This document shows positions 8,385 to 17,434 of a stretch of 64,000 nt of DNA, piece after piece. Origin of the DNA: JAWWOL01 sp963797535 (GTDB lineage Bacteria; Actinomycetota; Actinomycetes; JAWWOL01); contig CAWCPQ010000001.1 in NCBI GenBank assembly GCA_963797535.1, forward strand, positions 1,240,001 to 1,304,000. Direction: 5' to 3'. The notes beneath the pieces were generated by a model. It made no database searches and had not been told where the DNA came from. It saw only the letters and a list, made by a program, of their open reading frames with translations. How positions within the stretch are numbered: the stretch's first letter is position 1; each line of letters starts with the position of its first letter. The position numbers and the translations under genes were made by a program.

Positions 8385-10318
8385 CCGCGGATGACGTGCA
8401 CGACCGCGTTGATCAGCGCCAGGTGGGTGAACGCCTGCGGGAAGTTGCCGAGCATCCGGCCGGTACGCGGATCGATCTCCTCGGCGAACAGCAGCAGCGG
8501 GCTGGCGTACGACAGCAGCTTCTCGCACAGCTCGCGGGCCCGGTCGACCTCGCCGATCTCGGCCATCGCCGACACCAGCCAGAACGAGCAGATCGCGAAC
8601 GCCCCCTCCTCGCCGCTGAGCCCGTCGTCGGTCTCGGTCTCGATGTAGCGCTTGACCATGCCGTCGACCCGCAGCTCGTCGGCGATCGCCAGCACGGTTG
8701 CGCGGATGCGCGGGTCGTCGGCCGGCAGGAACCGGAACAGCGGCAGCAGCAACGCCGAGGCGTCCAGCGCCGTGGAGCCGTAGTACTGCGTGAAGACGCC
8801 GCGGTCGTCGAGCCCTTTGCGCGCAGATGTCGGCGTGGATCTCGTCGGCGGCGGCACGCCACTTGCGAGCCAGCTCGTCGTCCTCGCGCAGGGTGGCGAG
8901 CGCACGCCGCGGTCCAGCGCGACCCAGCACATCAGCTTGGACGGACAGGAAGTGCTGGGGCTCGCCGCGTACCTCCCAGATGCCCCGATCCGGGCTTGCT
9001 GCCAGTTGGCCAGCGCGTCCTCGACCTGGCGGACCATGATCGGCCAGATCTGCTCCGGCAGGTAGTCGCGGGTCTTGGTGTGCAGGTAGACCGAGTCGAG
9101 GAACGACCCCCAGACGTCGTTCTGCTGCTGGTTGTAGGCGCGCGTTGCCGATCCGTACCGGGCGGGCGCCTTCGTAGCCATGCAGGTGGTCCAGCGTCGA
9201 CTCGACCAGCTCGCGCTCGCCGTCCACGCCGTACATCACCTGCAGGTCGGGATGGTCGCGGCAGACGTCGGCGATGAACGCGAAGAAGTCGTTGGCCTCG
9301 TGGTCGAAGCCGAGCGTGTACAGGCCCCACAGGGTGAAGGTCGAGTCGCGGACCCAGCTGTAGCGGTAGTCCCAGTTGCGCTCGCCGCCGCGGGGTCTCC
9401 GGCAACGACGTGGTGGCCGCTGCCAGCAGCGCGCCGGTCGGCATGTACGTCAGCCCCTTGAGCACGAGCGCGCTGCGCTGCAGGTAGCCCCGCCAGGGGT
9501 GGTCGGGGAAGTTGCCCCGCGGAGAGCCACTCGCGCCAGTAAGCCTCGGTCCGCTGCATGGCCGCGTAGGCGTCGTCGTAGTCGACGGGCGGCGGATGGT
9601 CGGCCCAGGACAGGGCGACGAATTCGGTCTCGCCCTCGTGGATCCGGGTACGGGCGCTCGCCCGGCGCCCCTCGATGCCCAGCCGCAGGCTGGTGCTCAG
9701 CGTCAGGACCAGGTCGGTACCCTCAGCGGTCGCCGACGCCTGGCCGTACCCCTCGCCGGTATAGGCCCAGCGGGCGTCGATGCGGCCGTAGTCGAACACC
9801 GGCTCGCAGTCCACGGAGACCTCGAGCTCGCCCTGCAGGCAGCGGATCACCCGGATCAGCATGTGCTCGGAGTCCCAGTCGTCCGGGATCCGCCGGTGGG
9901 CATGCTCCCGGTTCTCGGTGTGGTACCACGGGCCCATCGACAGGAAGTCGTGAACGAGCAACCAGCCGGTCGGGGTCTGCCAGGTGGTCTCCAGCACGTT
10001 GGTGCCGGGGATGTAGCGGCGGCCGGCCGGGATGTGCTGCTCCTCGGGCCCGACCCGGAAGCCGCCGGCGGCCCGGTCGAGGATGGTGGCGAAGATGCTC
10101 GGCGAGTCCGGGCGAGGGACGCACATCCACTCGACGTTGCCGCTGGGGGCGAGCAGGGCGTTGACGTGGCAGTCGGACAGGAAACCGTAGTCGGCGATCG
10201 GGGGGAACGGGCTGCCGGTCGCCGATGCCCCGCCCTGCACAGCCATGGCCGACTGCCGCCGCTGGTCGGCCGTGCTGCGCACGGCATCTGCCACAGCCCG
10301 CTCGGCCTCGTTGGTCAT
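8381..10318 (-). pseudogene. GH15 family glycosidase (trehalase/glucoamylase type), about seven frameshifts
   Basis: Stitching frames gives about 640 residues of a GH15 enzyme, the length of the mycobacterial GH15 trehalase. The N-terminal part is intact (IADYGFLSDCHVNALL, VEWMCVPRPDSPSIF). Breaks follow near 9518, 9394, 9138, 8985, 8945, 8905 and 8825. Catalytic-region motifs survive in the pieces: NWDYRYSWVRDST, QNDVWGSFLDSVYLHT, KLMCWVALDRGVR, TQYYGSTALDASALLLP, and the C-terminal LFAEEIDPRTGRMLGNFPQ, which carries a conserved glutamate pair. Such enzymes release glucose from trehalose or alpha-glucans in the cytosol. Five of the shifts are single extra bases. Whether the gene is truly dead cannot be decided from this sequence. 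Confidence 0.85.
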
Positions 10319-10696
10319 AGCCGCAGCGTAACGCCGGTGGACCCACCGGCGACAACGCTGGGGAGAGGGTCTAGTCTGCTTGCAGAAAGTCCCACGCCGG
10401 ACGCGGCCGTTGTGACACAATGCGTCCGGTCAGCCCCTTGCGGACAGCCGGTAGCCGGACGATAGACTCCGTGGTCGCGCCCACGCACACCGAGACGCGC
10501 AACCGGGAATCCTCCAGCGCGCTCACCCGTTGAGAACTTCAGGATGCCACGGTGTCCGAGTTTTGCCGACCAGAACGCTTCACCTGCTCCGCCCGGATCG
10601 CCGAAAGACATCACAGAGTTCCCCCGCGGTTCGTTCAGGCTCCACCCGCCACACCGACCTTGTTCCACAGGCCAGCCCCAACCCGAAGGATTTATC
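10319..10696. promoter_or_regulatory. Divergent intergenic region and long sigA leader
   Basis: This 378-base stretch separates the GH15 gene from sigA and contains no convincing gene. On the plus strand TTGCGG (10438-10443) and GATAGACT (10461-10468) form a plausible vegetative promoter with an 18-19 base spacer. Transcription from it would give sigA a leader of roughly 225 bases. I see no riboswitch or clear attenuator in the leader. Confidence 0.4.
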
Positions 10697-12097
10697 GTGC
10701 CGCTCGCAAGTTCACTGTCCACCCCGACCGTCACCGTCACGGGAGACCTGAACGTCGCAGCTGGTGCGCTCGATTCACCCAGTGGCCGGACCACCACCAC
10801 CAGCCCCAGCACTGCCAGCGGCCAGCGAAGCGTCGCCGCTCGCACGGCGAAGGCGCACTCGGACGTGAACGCCGGTGTCGAAGGCACCGGGACCGCAAGC
10901 GTCCTCACCGAGGAGGGAACGGCCACGACCACCACCAAGCGCCGGCCGACAGCCCGGCGCAGCACGCCCGAGACCACCGCCGAGCCGGTCGTTGAGGCAA
11001 CCGCGGAGCCCGACGCCGTCATCGTCGTCGAGGAGGCCGTCGTCGTTGTCGACGTCACCGCCCCGGCCGAAGCCGCGCCGGCGGCCGAGACGACCGAAAG
11101 CGCCGAGAGTGCTGACGGCGACGACGAGGAGCCGGCCACCACCGGAGCCTTCGCCGAGTCCCGTGAGCCCTCCGGCACCGAGGACACCGTCCGGCTCTAC
11201 CTCAAGCAGATCGGCAAGGTCGCCCTGCTGAACGCCGAGCAGGAGGTGGACCTCGCCAAGCGGATCGAGGCCGGCCTCTACGCCGCGTACAAGCTCGAGC
11301 TGGACCGTGAGGGCGCACTGCCCAAGAAGCTGAATGCTCGTGACAAGGCCGACTACGCCACCCTGGCCCTCGACGGACAGCGGGCCAAGCGCGCCCTGCT
11401 CGAGGCCAACCTGCGCCTGGTCGTGTCCCTGGCCAAGCGCTACCAGGGTCGCGGCCTCGACCTGCTCGACCTGATCCAGGAGGGCAACCTCGGCCTGGTC
11501 CGCGCCGTCGAGAAGTTCGACTACAGCAAGGGCTTCAAGTTCTCCACGTACGCGACCTGGTGGATCCGCCAGGCCATCACCCGCGCGCTGGCCGAGCAGT
11601 CCCGCACCATCCGGCTCCCCGTGCACCTGGTCGAGCAGCTCAACAAGCTCGGACGGCTGGAGCGCCAGTTCCTGCAGGAGCAGGGCCGCGAGGCGACCGC
11701 CGAGGAGCTCGCCGAGGGTCTCGACATCACCGTCGAGAAGGTCCTCGACATGCAGGAGCACCGTCGAGAGGCGGTCAGCCTCGAGACGCCCATCGGTGAC
11801 GAGGGTGACTCGGCGCTGGGCGACTTCATCGAGGACGCCGACGCCATGGTGGCCGAGGACGCAGTGATCTTCGGCGCGATGCAGGACGAGCTCCGGGCCG
11901 CGCTCGAGTCGCTCGACCCGCGCGAGGCCCAGATCGTCGCGATGCGCTACGGGCTCTACGACGGCGCGCCCAAGACGCTGGCCGAGGTGGCGCAGGTCTA
12001 CGACCTGTCCCGCGAGCGGATCCGGCAGATCGAGCGCGAGGCGATGACCAAGCTGCGCCACCCCAGCCGCTCCCGCAGCCTGCGCGACTACGCGTAA
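10697..12097 (+). CDS. sigA: Principal RNA polymerase sigma factor (SigA/HrdB/RpoD)
   Basis: The housekeeping sigma-70 factor, 466 residues from the GTG at 10697, which has AAGGA six bases upstream; an upstream in-frame ATG lacks this. The first ~150 residues are a low-complexity Ala/Thr/Pro/acidic extension with a basic patch (KRRPTARRS), normal for actinobacteria. Region 1.2 begins DTVRLYLKQIGKVALL, regions 2.1-2.4 include NLRLVVSLAKRYQGRGLDLL and FSTYATWWIRQAITRALAEQ, and region 4.2 ends SRERIRQIEREAMTKLRH. A strong hairpin follows the stop. Low similarity is confined to the extension. Confidence 0.96.
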   Translation: MPLASSLSTPTVTVTGDLNVAAGALDSPSGRTTTTSPSTASGQRSVAARTAKAHSDVNAGVEGTGTASVLTEEGTATTTTKRRPTARRSTPETTAEPVVEATAEPDAVIVVEEAVVVVDVTAPAEAAPAAETTESAESADGDDEEPATTGAFAESREPSGTEDTVRLYLKQIGKVALLNAEQEVDLAKRIEAGLYAAYKLELDREGALPKKLNARDKADYATLALDGQRAKRALLEANLRLVVSLAKRYQGRGLDLLDLIQEGNLGLVRAVEKFDYSKGFKFSTYATWWIRQAITRALAEQSRTIRLPVHLVEQLNKLGRLERQFLQEQGREATAEELAEGLDITVEKVLDMQEHRREAVSLETPIGDEGDSALGDFIEDADAMVAEDAVIFGAMQDELRAALESLDPREAQIVAMRYGLYDGAPKTLAEVAQVYDLSRERIRQIEREAMTKLRHPSRSRSLRDYA

Positions 12098-12126
12098 GCA
12101 CCGGGATCGCCCGGACGCACACAGAC

Positions 12127-12160
12127 GAACACCCCGTCGGCCTCGGCCGGCGGGGTGTTC
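12127..12160 (+). terminator. Hairpin terminator after sigA
   Basis: A 15-bp stem (GAACACCCCGTCGGC with its complement, one G-T wobble) and a CTCG loop start 30 bases after the sigA stop. The following bases include GGCGTTTC rather than a long T run, as usual for actinobacterial terminators. It may also serve the convergent small gene at 12180. Confidence 0.8.
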
Positions 12161-12179
12161 GGCGTTTCAGCGGCTGCGC

Positions 12180-12458
12180 TCAGCCCTGGCCGTAGTCGGC
12201 AGTCGAGATCGCGGCGATGACGGCCTCGTCGTCGAAGGACTCCGAACCGGGGATGGTCGCGACCATGCCGACGAGGTCCCCGTCACGCAGGACGGTGGCC
12301 TCGAGACCGGCCGCGCCGTCCGCGTCCCAGATCGCTTCACGTCCGTCCGGGATCACGATGCGGATGCCGAAGTTGTAGACGCCGGTGGAGTAGACGTGGG
12401 CCATGACCCGACGCTCGCGCAACGTGGCGACGATGCGTTCGGCTTGCTCTTCCTGCAC
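12180..12458 (-). CDS. Conserved small actinobacterial protein of unknown function
   Basis: A 92-residue soluble protein starting at a GTG with GGAGG upstream. It opens with a helical segment (EEQAERIVATLRERRV) followed by alternating strands (AHVYSTGVYNFGIRIVIPDG, EAIWDADGAAGLEA), which suggests a compact alpha/beta fold. No catalytic motif or membrane segment is visible. It lies convergent to sigA and shares the terminator between them. I recognise no named family. Confidence 0.7.
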   Translation of the reverse strand: MQEEQAERIVATLRERRVMAHVYSTGVYNFGIRIVIPDGREAIWDADGAAGLEATVLRDGDLVGMVATIPGSESFDDEAVIAAISTADYGQG

Positions 12459-12712
12459 GGTGGTCCTCCCGGACGGCGGGTGGGCGCGCGGAGGTCACCG
12501 CGACCCTGATCGTCACGAGCGTAACGAGCGGGAGGGCCGGGATGCGCCCCGAACGGCCCAGTGAATCGGCCACCACGAGGATGAACCGGGCCTGAACGGG
12601 TCATTGCACCCAGTCCGTTATCGACTTAGGCCGTACGGGGGCTCAATCCGGCGATCTCAGAACCGATGCACCTGGGGCACACTACGCACTGCGATGGCCG
12701 CGGAGGTCACGG

Positions 12713-13555
12713 ATGCAACCGCAGAACCCCTCGCCGACGATCCTGCCGGCCGCGAACAAGCCGGAGAAGCCGGCCAGGCAGTCATTCCGGCTGACCCGCC
12801 GCAAGAAGGATGCTCCGGCACCGGCCGTCGCCGAGTCCGGGCCGCCGAGCGCACCTCCCGCGCCGCCGCCGCCGCCCACGCCGGTGCCCGCCCCGGCAGC
12901 GCTGGGTCGGTTCGCGCCGGTCGTGAGCGGGCCGGGGGCCGGCCTTGCCGCCGCAGCCGCACGGGACGAGACGTCGGGCCTCGAGCGGCTCGCCGTGCAC
13001 GCCGCTGAGAACGGCATCGACGCGTCCATCCGACAGGCCGAGCAGGACGAGTGGGACCGCCGGGAGCGGGTGGCCAGGGAGACCAAGGAGCGCGAGCAGC
13101 AGGAAGCACTGCGGGCCGAGTCCCTCGACGTGGCCGACCGGCTTGCGGTCCTGGCCGAGCAGCACGCCGAGCGCGCACCCGAGCTGGCAGAGCGCGAGCG
13201 GCTGGCCGCGGAGGCCGACGCCGCGGCGCAGGAGCGGGCGGCCCGCGAGTCCGAGGCCGAGCAGGCCAAGCTCCGTGACGAGTCCCTCGACGTGGCGGAG
13301 CGGCTGGCGCAGCTGGCCGTCGTGCACGCGGAGCGCGCTCCTGAGCTCGCCGCGCGGGCCGAGGCCGACGCCAGGGCGCTCGCCGTCGAGCAGCAGGTGG
13401 CAGCCGAGCAGGAGCAGGCGGAGCAGGAGCGGCTTCGTGAGGAGTCGATCGTCGCCGCCGAGCGGTTGAGCCAGCTCAGCGCGCCGCCGAGTGACCCGCC
13501 GGCGCCCGTACGCACCACACCGTCCTGGACGGCGACGGAGCACGCGGCCGGCTGA
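12713..13555 (+). CDS. Proline-rich, 54-residue-repeat coiled-coil protein (unrecognised)
   Basis: A 280-residue protein with no family I recognise. Residues 1-80 are disordered: a basic patch (RLTRRKK) and a Pro/Ala run (about residues 42-62). Residues 90-260 are highly charged alpha-helix. Within it a 54-residue unit starting LR[A/D]ESLDVA[D/E]RLA is repeated head to tail at residues 133-186 and 187-240, followed by a third partial copy at 241-257 (LREESIVAAERLSQL). A degenerate copy may precede them (LERLAVHAAEN). No signal peptide or membrane segment is present. The ATG has a GGAGG seven bases upstream. A cytosolic scaffold or polar-growth type role is only an inference from the architecture. 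Confidence 0.75.
   Translation: MQPQNPSPTILPAANKPEKPARQSFRLTRRKKDAPAPAVAESGPPSAPPAPPPPPTPVPAPAALGRFAPVVSGPGAGLAAAAARDETSGLERLAVHAAENGIDASIRQAEQDEWDRRERVARETKEREQQEALRAESLDVADRLAVLAEQHAERAPELAERERLAAEADAAAQERAARESEAEQAKLRDESLDVAERLAQLAVVHAERAPELAARAEADARALAVEQQVAAEQEQAEQERLREESIVAAERLSQLSAPPSDPPAPVRTTPSWTATEHAAG
13109..13483 (+). repeat. 162-bp coding tandem repeat (2.3 copies)
   Basis: Direct repeat inside the coiled-coil gene. Unit one spans 13109-13270, unit two 13271-13432, and a partial third begins at 13433. The units are equal in length (54 codons) and share the core ESLDVAxRLAxLAxxHAERAPELA; they diverge in their second halves, so the duplication is not recent. Confidence 0.75.
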
Positions 13556-13558
13556 GCG

Positions 13559-16222
13559 TCAGCCGAGTCGGCGAGCCTCGTCGTCCCACGCGGGCGCCGC
13601 CGGCCCGACCCGTACCGTCGCTGACAGGACGCTGATCCCGTCGGTGGCCACCAGCACGGGGTTGAGCTCGACGCCGACCACCTCCGGGTGCCGGTCGGCC
13701 AGCATGCCCAGACGCAGCAGCAGGTCCTCCAGCGCGACCACGTCCACCGGGTCGTCGCCGCGGTGGCCGAACAGCAGCGGTGCAGCGCGCACCGACCGCA
13801 CCAGGTCCGCCGCGTCGACGTCGGTCAGCGGCAGGCTGCGGTAGCCGAGATCACCGAGCAGGTCGGTGGCGACGCCGGCCAGCCCGAAGGACACCAGTGG
13901 CCCGAAGGAGGCGTCGTCGATCACTCCCACGACGGTCGGGACCCCGTCAGCCATGGCTTGTACGGCCACGATGCGCTCCCCCAGCATCGCCAGCGCCTCG
14001 TAGGCCGCCATCACCGACGCGGCGTCGGGCAGGTCGAGGTGGACGCTGCCGATGTCCGTACGGTGCCGCAGCCTGGACGACGTGCTCTTGACCGCGACCG
14101 GGTAGCCGACCCGGTCAGCGGCCGCCACCGCCTCGGCCAGGCTGCCGGCGATCACCGTCGGCAGCACCTCGATCCCGTACGCCGCCAGCGAGCGCGTCGG
14201 CGCGGGCGGCACTGAGCTGGCCGCCTGCTGGCGTCTCCGCCAGCGCCTCCTCGAGCAGCTTCTGCGCCCCGATTGCGTCAACCTCGAGCTCCGGCAGCAC
14301 GCCTACCGGACGGGCCCGCCACTCGGCGTACTCGACCGCGCGGGCCAGCGCACGCACGCCGGCCTCGGGCGAGCGGTAGGACGGGACGCTGCCGGGAGCA
14401 GCGACGCCCGAGGAACCCGTAGAACGTCGAGACCACCGGCTTGGTCGACATCGAGGGTGACGTCGGCCAGGACGCCGGCCAGCTCGGGCTCCGGCTGGGT
14501 CAGCCCGGGGACGAACACGGTCACCACGGCATCGACGTCGTCACGCGCCATCGTCGCGCGCAGGGCGTCGCGGAACTCCTCGGCGGTGCCCTCGGCGCCC
14601 ACGTCGAGGGACAGCGTGACCTCGAGACCACTGGCCAGGCAGGCGTCGGCCGCCAGCAGCGCGAGGGCTGCCGAGTTGCCGACCACCGCGGTGCGCCGTC
14701 CTGCCGGCAGCGGCTGGTGGGCCAGCAGCACAGCGGTGTCGAACAGTGCGGTCAGCGTGTCGACCCGGATGACGCCGGACTGCCGGAACAGCTCGTCGAC
14801 GGCGGTGTCGTTGGTGCGCACGCCGGAACCGGCCAGCCAGGCCGGCGGTCCGGTCAGCGAGCGAGCCCCCTTGACCGCCACGACCGGCTTGCGCCGCGAG
14901 ACCCGGCGGGCGATGCGGCCGAACTTGCGCGGGTTGCCGAACGACTCGAGGTAGAGCAGGACGACGTCGGTGGCGGGGTCGTCCATGCCACAGCTGCAGC
15001 ATGTCGTTGCCGCTCACGTCGGCCCGGTTGCCTGCGGAGACGAACGTCGAGAGGCCCAGGCCGCGCGCCTCGACCTCCTCGAGGATGGCGATGCCCAGCG
15101 CGCCGGCGTGGCAGAAGAAGCCAACCCGGCCGCGACCGGGCGACGCGGGCGCCAGGGTCGCGTTCAGCTTGATCTCGGGATCGGTGTTGATGACGCCCAG
15201 GCAGTTGGGACCGACGACGCGCATCCCGTTGGCCCTGGCGGTCGCCACGACCTCGCGCTGCAGCGCCAGCCCCTCGGTCGCCGGTCTCGGCGAAACCGCT
15301 CGAGACGATGACGAGACCCTTGACCCCCTTGCGTGCGCACTCCTCGTACCACCTCGAGAACGGTCGCGGCCGGCGTCGCCACCAGGGCCAGGTCGACCTG
15401 GCCCGGCACGTCGGAGATGCTCGGGTAGGCCGTGTGCCCACCGATCTCGCCTCCGGCGGCGTTGACCGCGTAGACCTCGCCGGTGAACTCGCCGATCAGC
15501 AGGTTGTCCAGCAGCCGACGGCCGATCGAGCCGTGCTCGCGGCTGGCGCCGATCACAGCGATGGACCGGGGTACGAGCAGCCGTTCGACCGAGCGAGCCT
15601 CGGCCCGGTGCTCGCGCGCCCGCATGACGGACTGGGACAGGTCAGTGGGCTCGATCGGAAAGCTCAGCCGCACGACCCCGTCGCCGTACTCGCGCCTGGC
15701 CACATAGCCGGCATCGGTGAACACGCCGACCATCCGACGGTTGCCGGGCAGCACCTCGGCGAGGAAGCTGCCGATGCCCCGTTCCCTGGCTGCGGCAGCC
15801 AGGTGCTCGAGCAGCACCGACCCAAGCCCGCGGCCCTGGTGCGCGTCCTCGACGACAAAGGCGACCTCGGCCTCGTCGGTGTCCGGCAACCGGTCGTAGC
15901 GAGCCAGGGCGACCATCTCGCCGCCCAGCTCGGCGACGATGGCGACCCGGTCGTCGTAGTCGACGTTGACGAAACGGTCCACCTCGGTCGACGTCAGGTC
16001 GCTGCGCACGGTGAAGAACCGGCGGTAGACCGTCTCGGCGCTCCAGCGGTGAAAGAACGTGACCAGCCGGTCCCCGTCGTCGGGACGGATCGGCCGCAGG
16101 TGCACCGTGCCGCCGTCGGTGAGCACCGCGTCGGCTTCCCAGTGCGGTGGATAGCCCGGGTCCGGACCGGTGGTCTCGTGCCCGCCCTGCCGGTCCACCG
16201 TCATCACCTCGGGAGAAGTCAA
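13559..16222 (-). pseudogene. GNAT acetyltransferase-acyl-CoA synthetase (NDP-forming) fusion, six frameshifts
   Basis: Assembled across frames, this is about 885 residues: an N-terminal GNAT domain (residues ~25-195, with the acetyl-CoA loop HQGRGLGSVLLEHL), a CoA-binding domain (SIAVIGASREHGSIGRRLLDNL, MRVVGPNCLGVINTDP), a succinyl-CoA-ligase-like domain (CHAGALGIAILEEV, VDEAFR-like NDTAVDELFRQSG) and an ATP-grasp end (YGIEVLP, GYPVAVKSTS, VGVELNPVL). Related actinobacterial proteins are Pat-type protein acetyltransferases or acetate-CoA ligases. Shifts near 15345, 15285, 14987, 14440, 14408 and 14185 are each one extra base. The start (TTG 16222) is uncertain; an ATG at 16204 is an alternative. 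Confidence 0.8.
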
Positions 16223-16419
16223 TCATGCCGGAGTCCTACGGTGCCGGTCGGGCCAACCGCGCTCGCCCACGCCATGCTGGCGCTCCGGCCGCGTGCGGGG
16301 CAACGGCCGGGACGTTCTCCGAAGAATTCCGGGATGTGATGTCGGATCCGGACTGTGGTGTTCGTAGCAGTGGTGAGGCCGCCCACGAGGGGCGGCGCCA
16401 AGGCAAGGGACACGCGATC

Positions 16420-17028
16420 ATGAAGCTGACGACCATGACTCAGGTGACCATCGACGGAGTGATGCAGGGAAACGGCGCCACGTCGGATGACCGCAGGAAC
16501 GGATTCGAGCGCGGCGGATGGGCCCTCGGGAAGGGGGACGACGGGACCAGGACGTTCATCACGGCGACCTACCAGCGCGCCGACGCGTTCCTGTTCGGCC
16601 GACGCACCTACGAGCTGTTCGCCGGGTCCTGGGGATCGATCGAGGAGATGCGAGCCCATCCCATCGGCGTTGCCTTGAACCGGGCCCCCAAGTACGTTGC
16701 GTCGACCACGCTCACCTCGCCGCTGTGGGAGAACACGACGGTTCTCCGCGGCGACCTCGAGGCGGCTGTCCGTGAGCTGAAGGCCATACCCGGAGGTGAG
16801 CTGCAGGTGCACGGCAGTGGCGCCCTGATCCGATGGCTGCTCGGCAACAACCTGATCGACGAGCTGACGCTGATCGTCGTCCCGGTGATCGTCGGACAGG
16901 GCACGCGACTGTTCCCGGAGACCGGCCCCGACCTCGCGTTGGAGGTGGTCGAGTCACGAGTCGACAGCAAGGGCGTGGCGATCGAGGTCTACCAGCCGGC
17001 CGGCAGCCCGCAGTATGCAACGGCCTGA
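16420..17028 (+). CDS. Dihydrofolate reductase-fold (RibD C-terminal) family protein
   Basis: A 202-residue protein of the RibD C-terminal/DHFR-like family. It starts MKLTTMTQVTIDGVMQG, has FLFGRRTYELFAGSW, where relatives bind the nucleotide cofactor, then KYVASTTLTSPLWENTTVL and GELQVHGSGALIRWLL. Actinobacterial members are uncharacterised NADPH-dependent reductases rather than true riboflavin enzymes. The gene is followed 51 bases later by a YciI-domain gene on the same strand, a common pairing, and both are probably cotranscribed. The longer open frame upstream has no supporting start or conservation. Confidence 0.88.
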   Translation: MKLTTMTQVTIDGVMQGNGATSDDRRNGFERGGWALGKGDDGTRTFITATYQRADAFLFGRRTYELFAGSWGSIEEMRAHPIGVALNRAPKYVASTTLTSPLWENTTVLRGDLEAAVRELKAIPGGELQVHGSGALIRWLLGNNLIDELTLIVVPVIVGQGTRLFPETGPDLALEVVESRVDSKGVAIEVYQPAGSPQYATA

Positions 17029-17079
17029 TGTCTCACCCGCACCACGTCGCCCCGACACCGACAGGGAGAGGATCGTCAC

Positions 17080-17403
17080 ATGCGGTACCTGGTTTCCGTT
17101 TTCGATGACAAGGTGCACCCCGGCAGCACGGACCGGCAACCGGCCATCAGCGCGTTCAACGAACGACTGATCGCCGAGGGCTACTGGGTTTTCGCGGGCG
17201 GTCTGGCTGACACCGACGCGGCAACGGTCATCGACAACCGGGGCGAGCAGCCGGTGTTCAGCGACGGCCCCTTTGTGGAGTCGAAGGAGTACCTCGCCGG
17301 CGTCTGGGTGTGGGAGACCCCCGACGCGGAGGTAGCGCTCCGGCTGGCCGTCGAGGCGTCGAAGGTCTGCGACCGAAAGCTCGAGGTGCGGCCGTTCCGG
17401 TGA
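17080..17403 (+). CDS. YciI/DGPF-domain protein
   Basis: A 107-residue YCII-related (DGPF) protein. Conserved features are the N-terminal MRYLVSVFDD strand, the central FSDGPFVESKEYLAGVWVWE motif from which the DGPF name derives, and a terminal EVRPF. The family has a ferredoxin-like fold with a His/Asp pair and no generally known reaction; members often sit beside ECF sigma factors or DHFR-like genes. It begins at an ATG with GGGAGAGGA upstream and probably shares a transcript with the reductase-like gene before it. Confidence 0.9.
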   Translation: MRYLVSVFDDKVHPGSTDRQPAISAFNERLIAEGYWVFAGGLADTDAATVIDNRGEQPVFSDGPFVESKEYLAGVWVWETPDAEVALRLAVEASKVCDRKLEVRPFR

Positions 17404-17434
17404 GTGATGCCGCGGGGCACCGGTCCGCCTCGGC

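Noticed and set aside
7755..9239. A single 494-residue minus-strand gene
   Set aside because: It only joins one frame of GH15 with the following hypothetical gene; conserved motifs jump between frames.
4671..15350. Programmed ribosomal frameshifting as an explanation of the split genes
   Set aside because: Shift sites are many, have no common slippery sequence and occur in unrelated genes.
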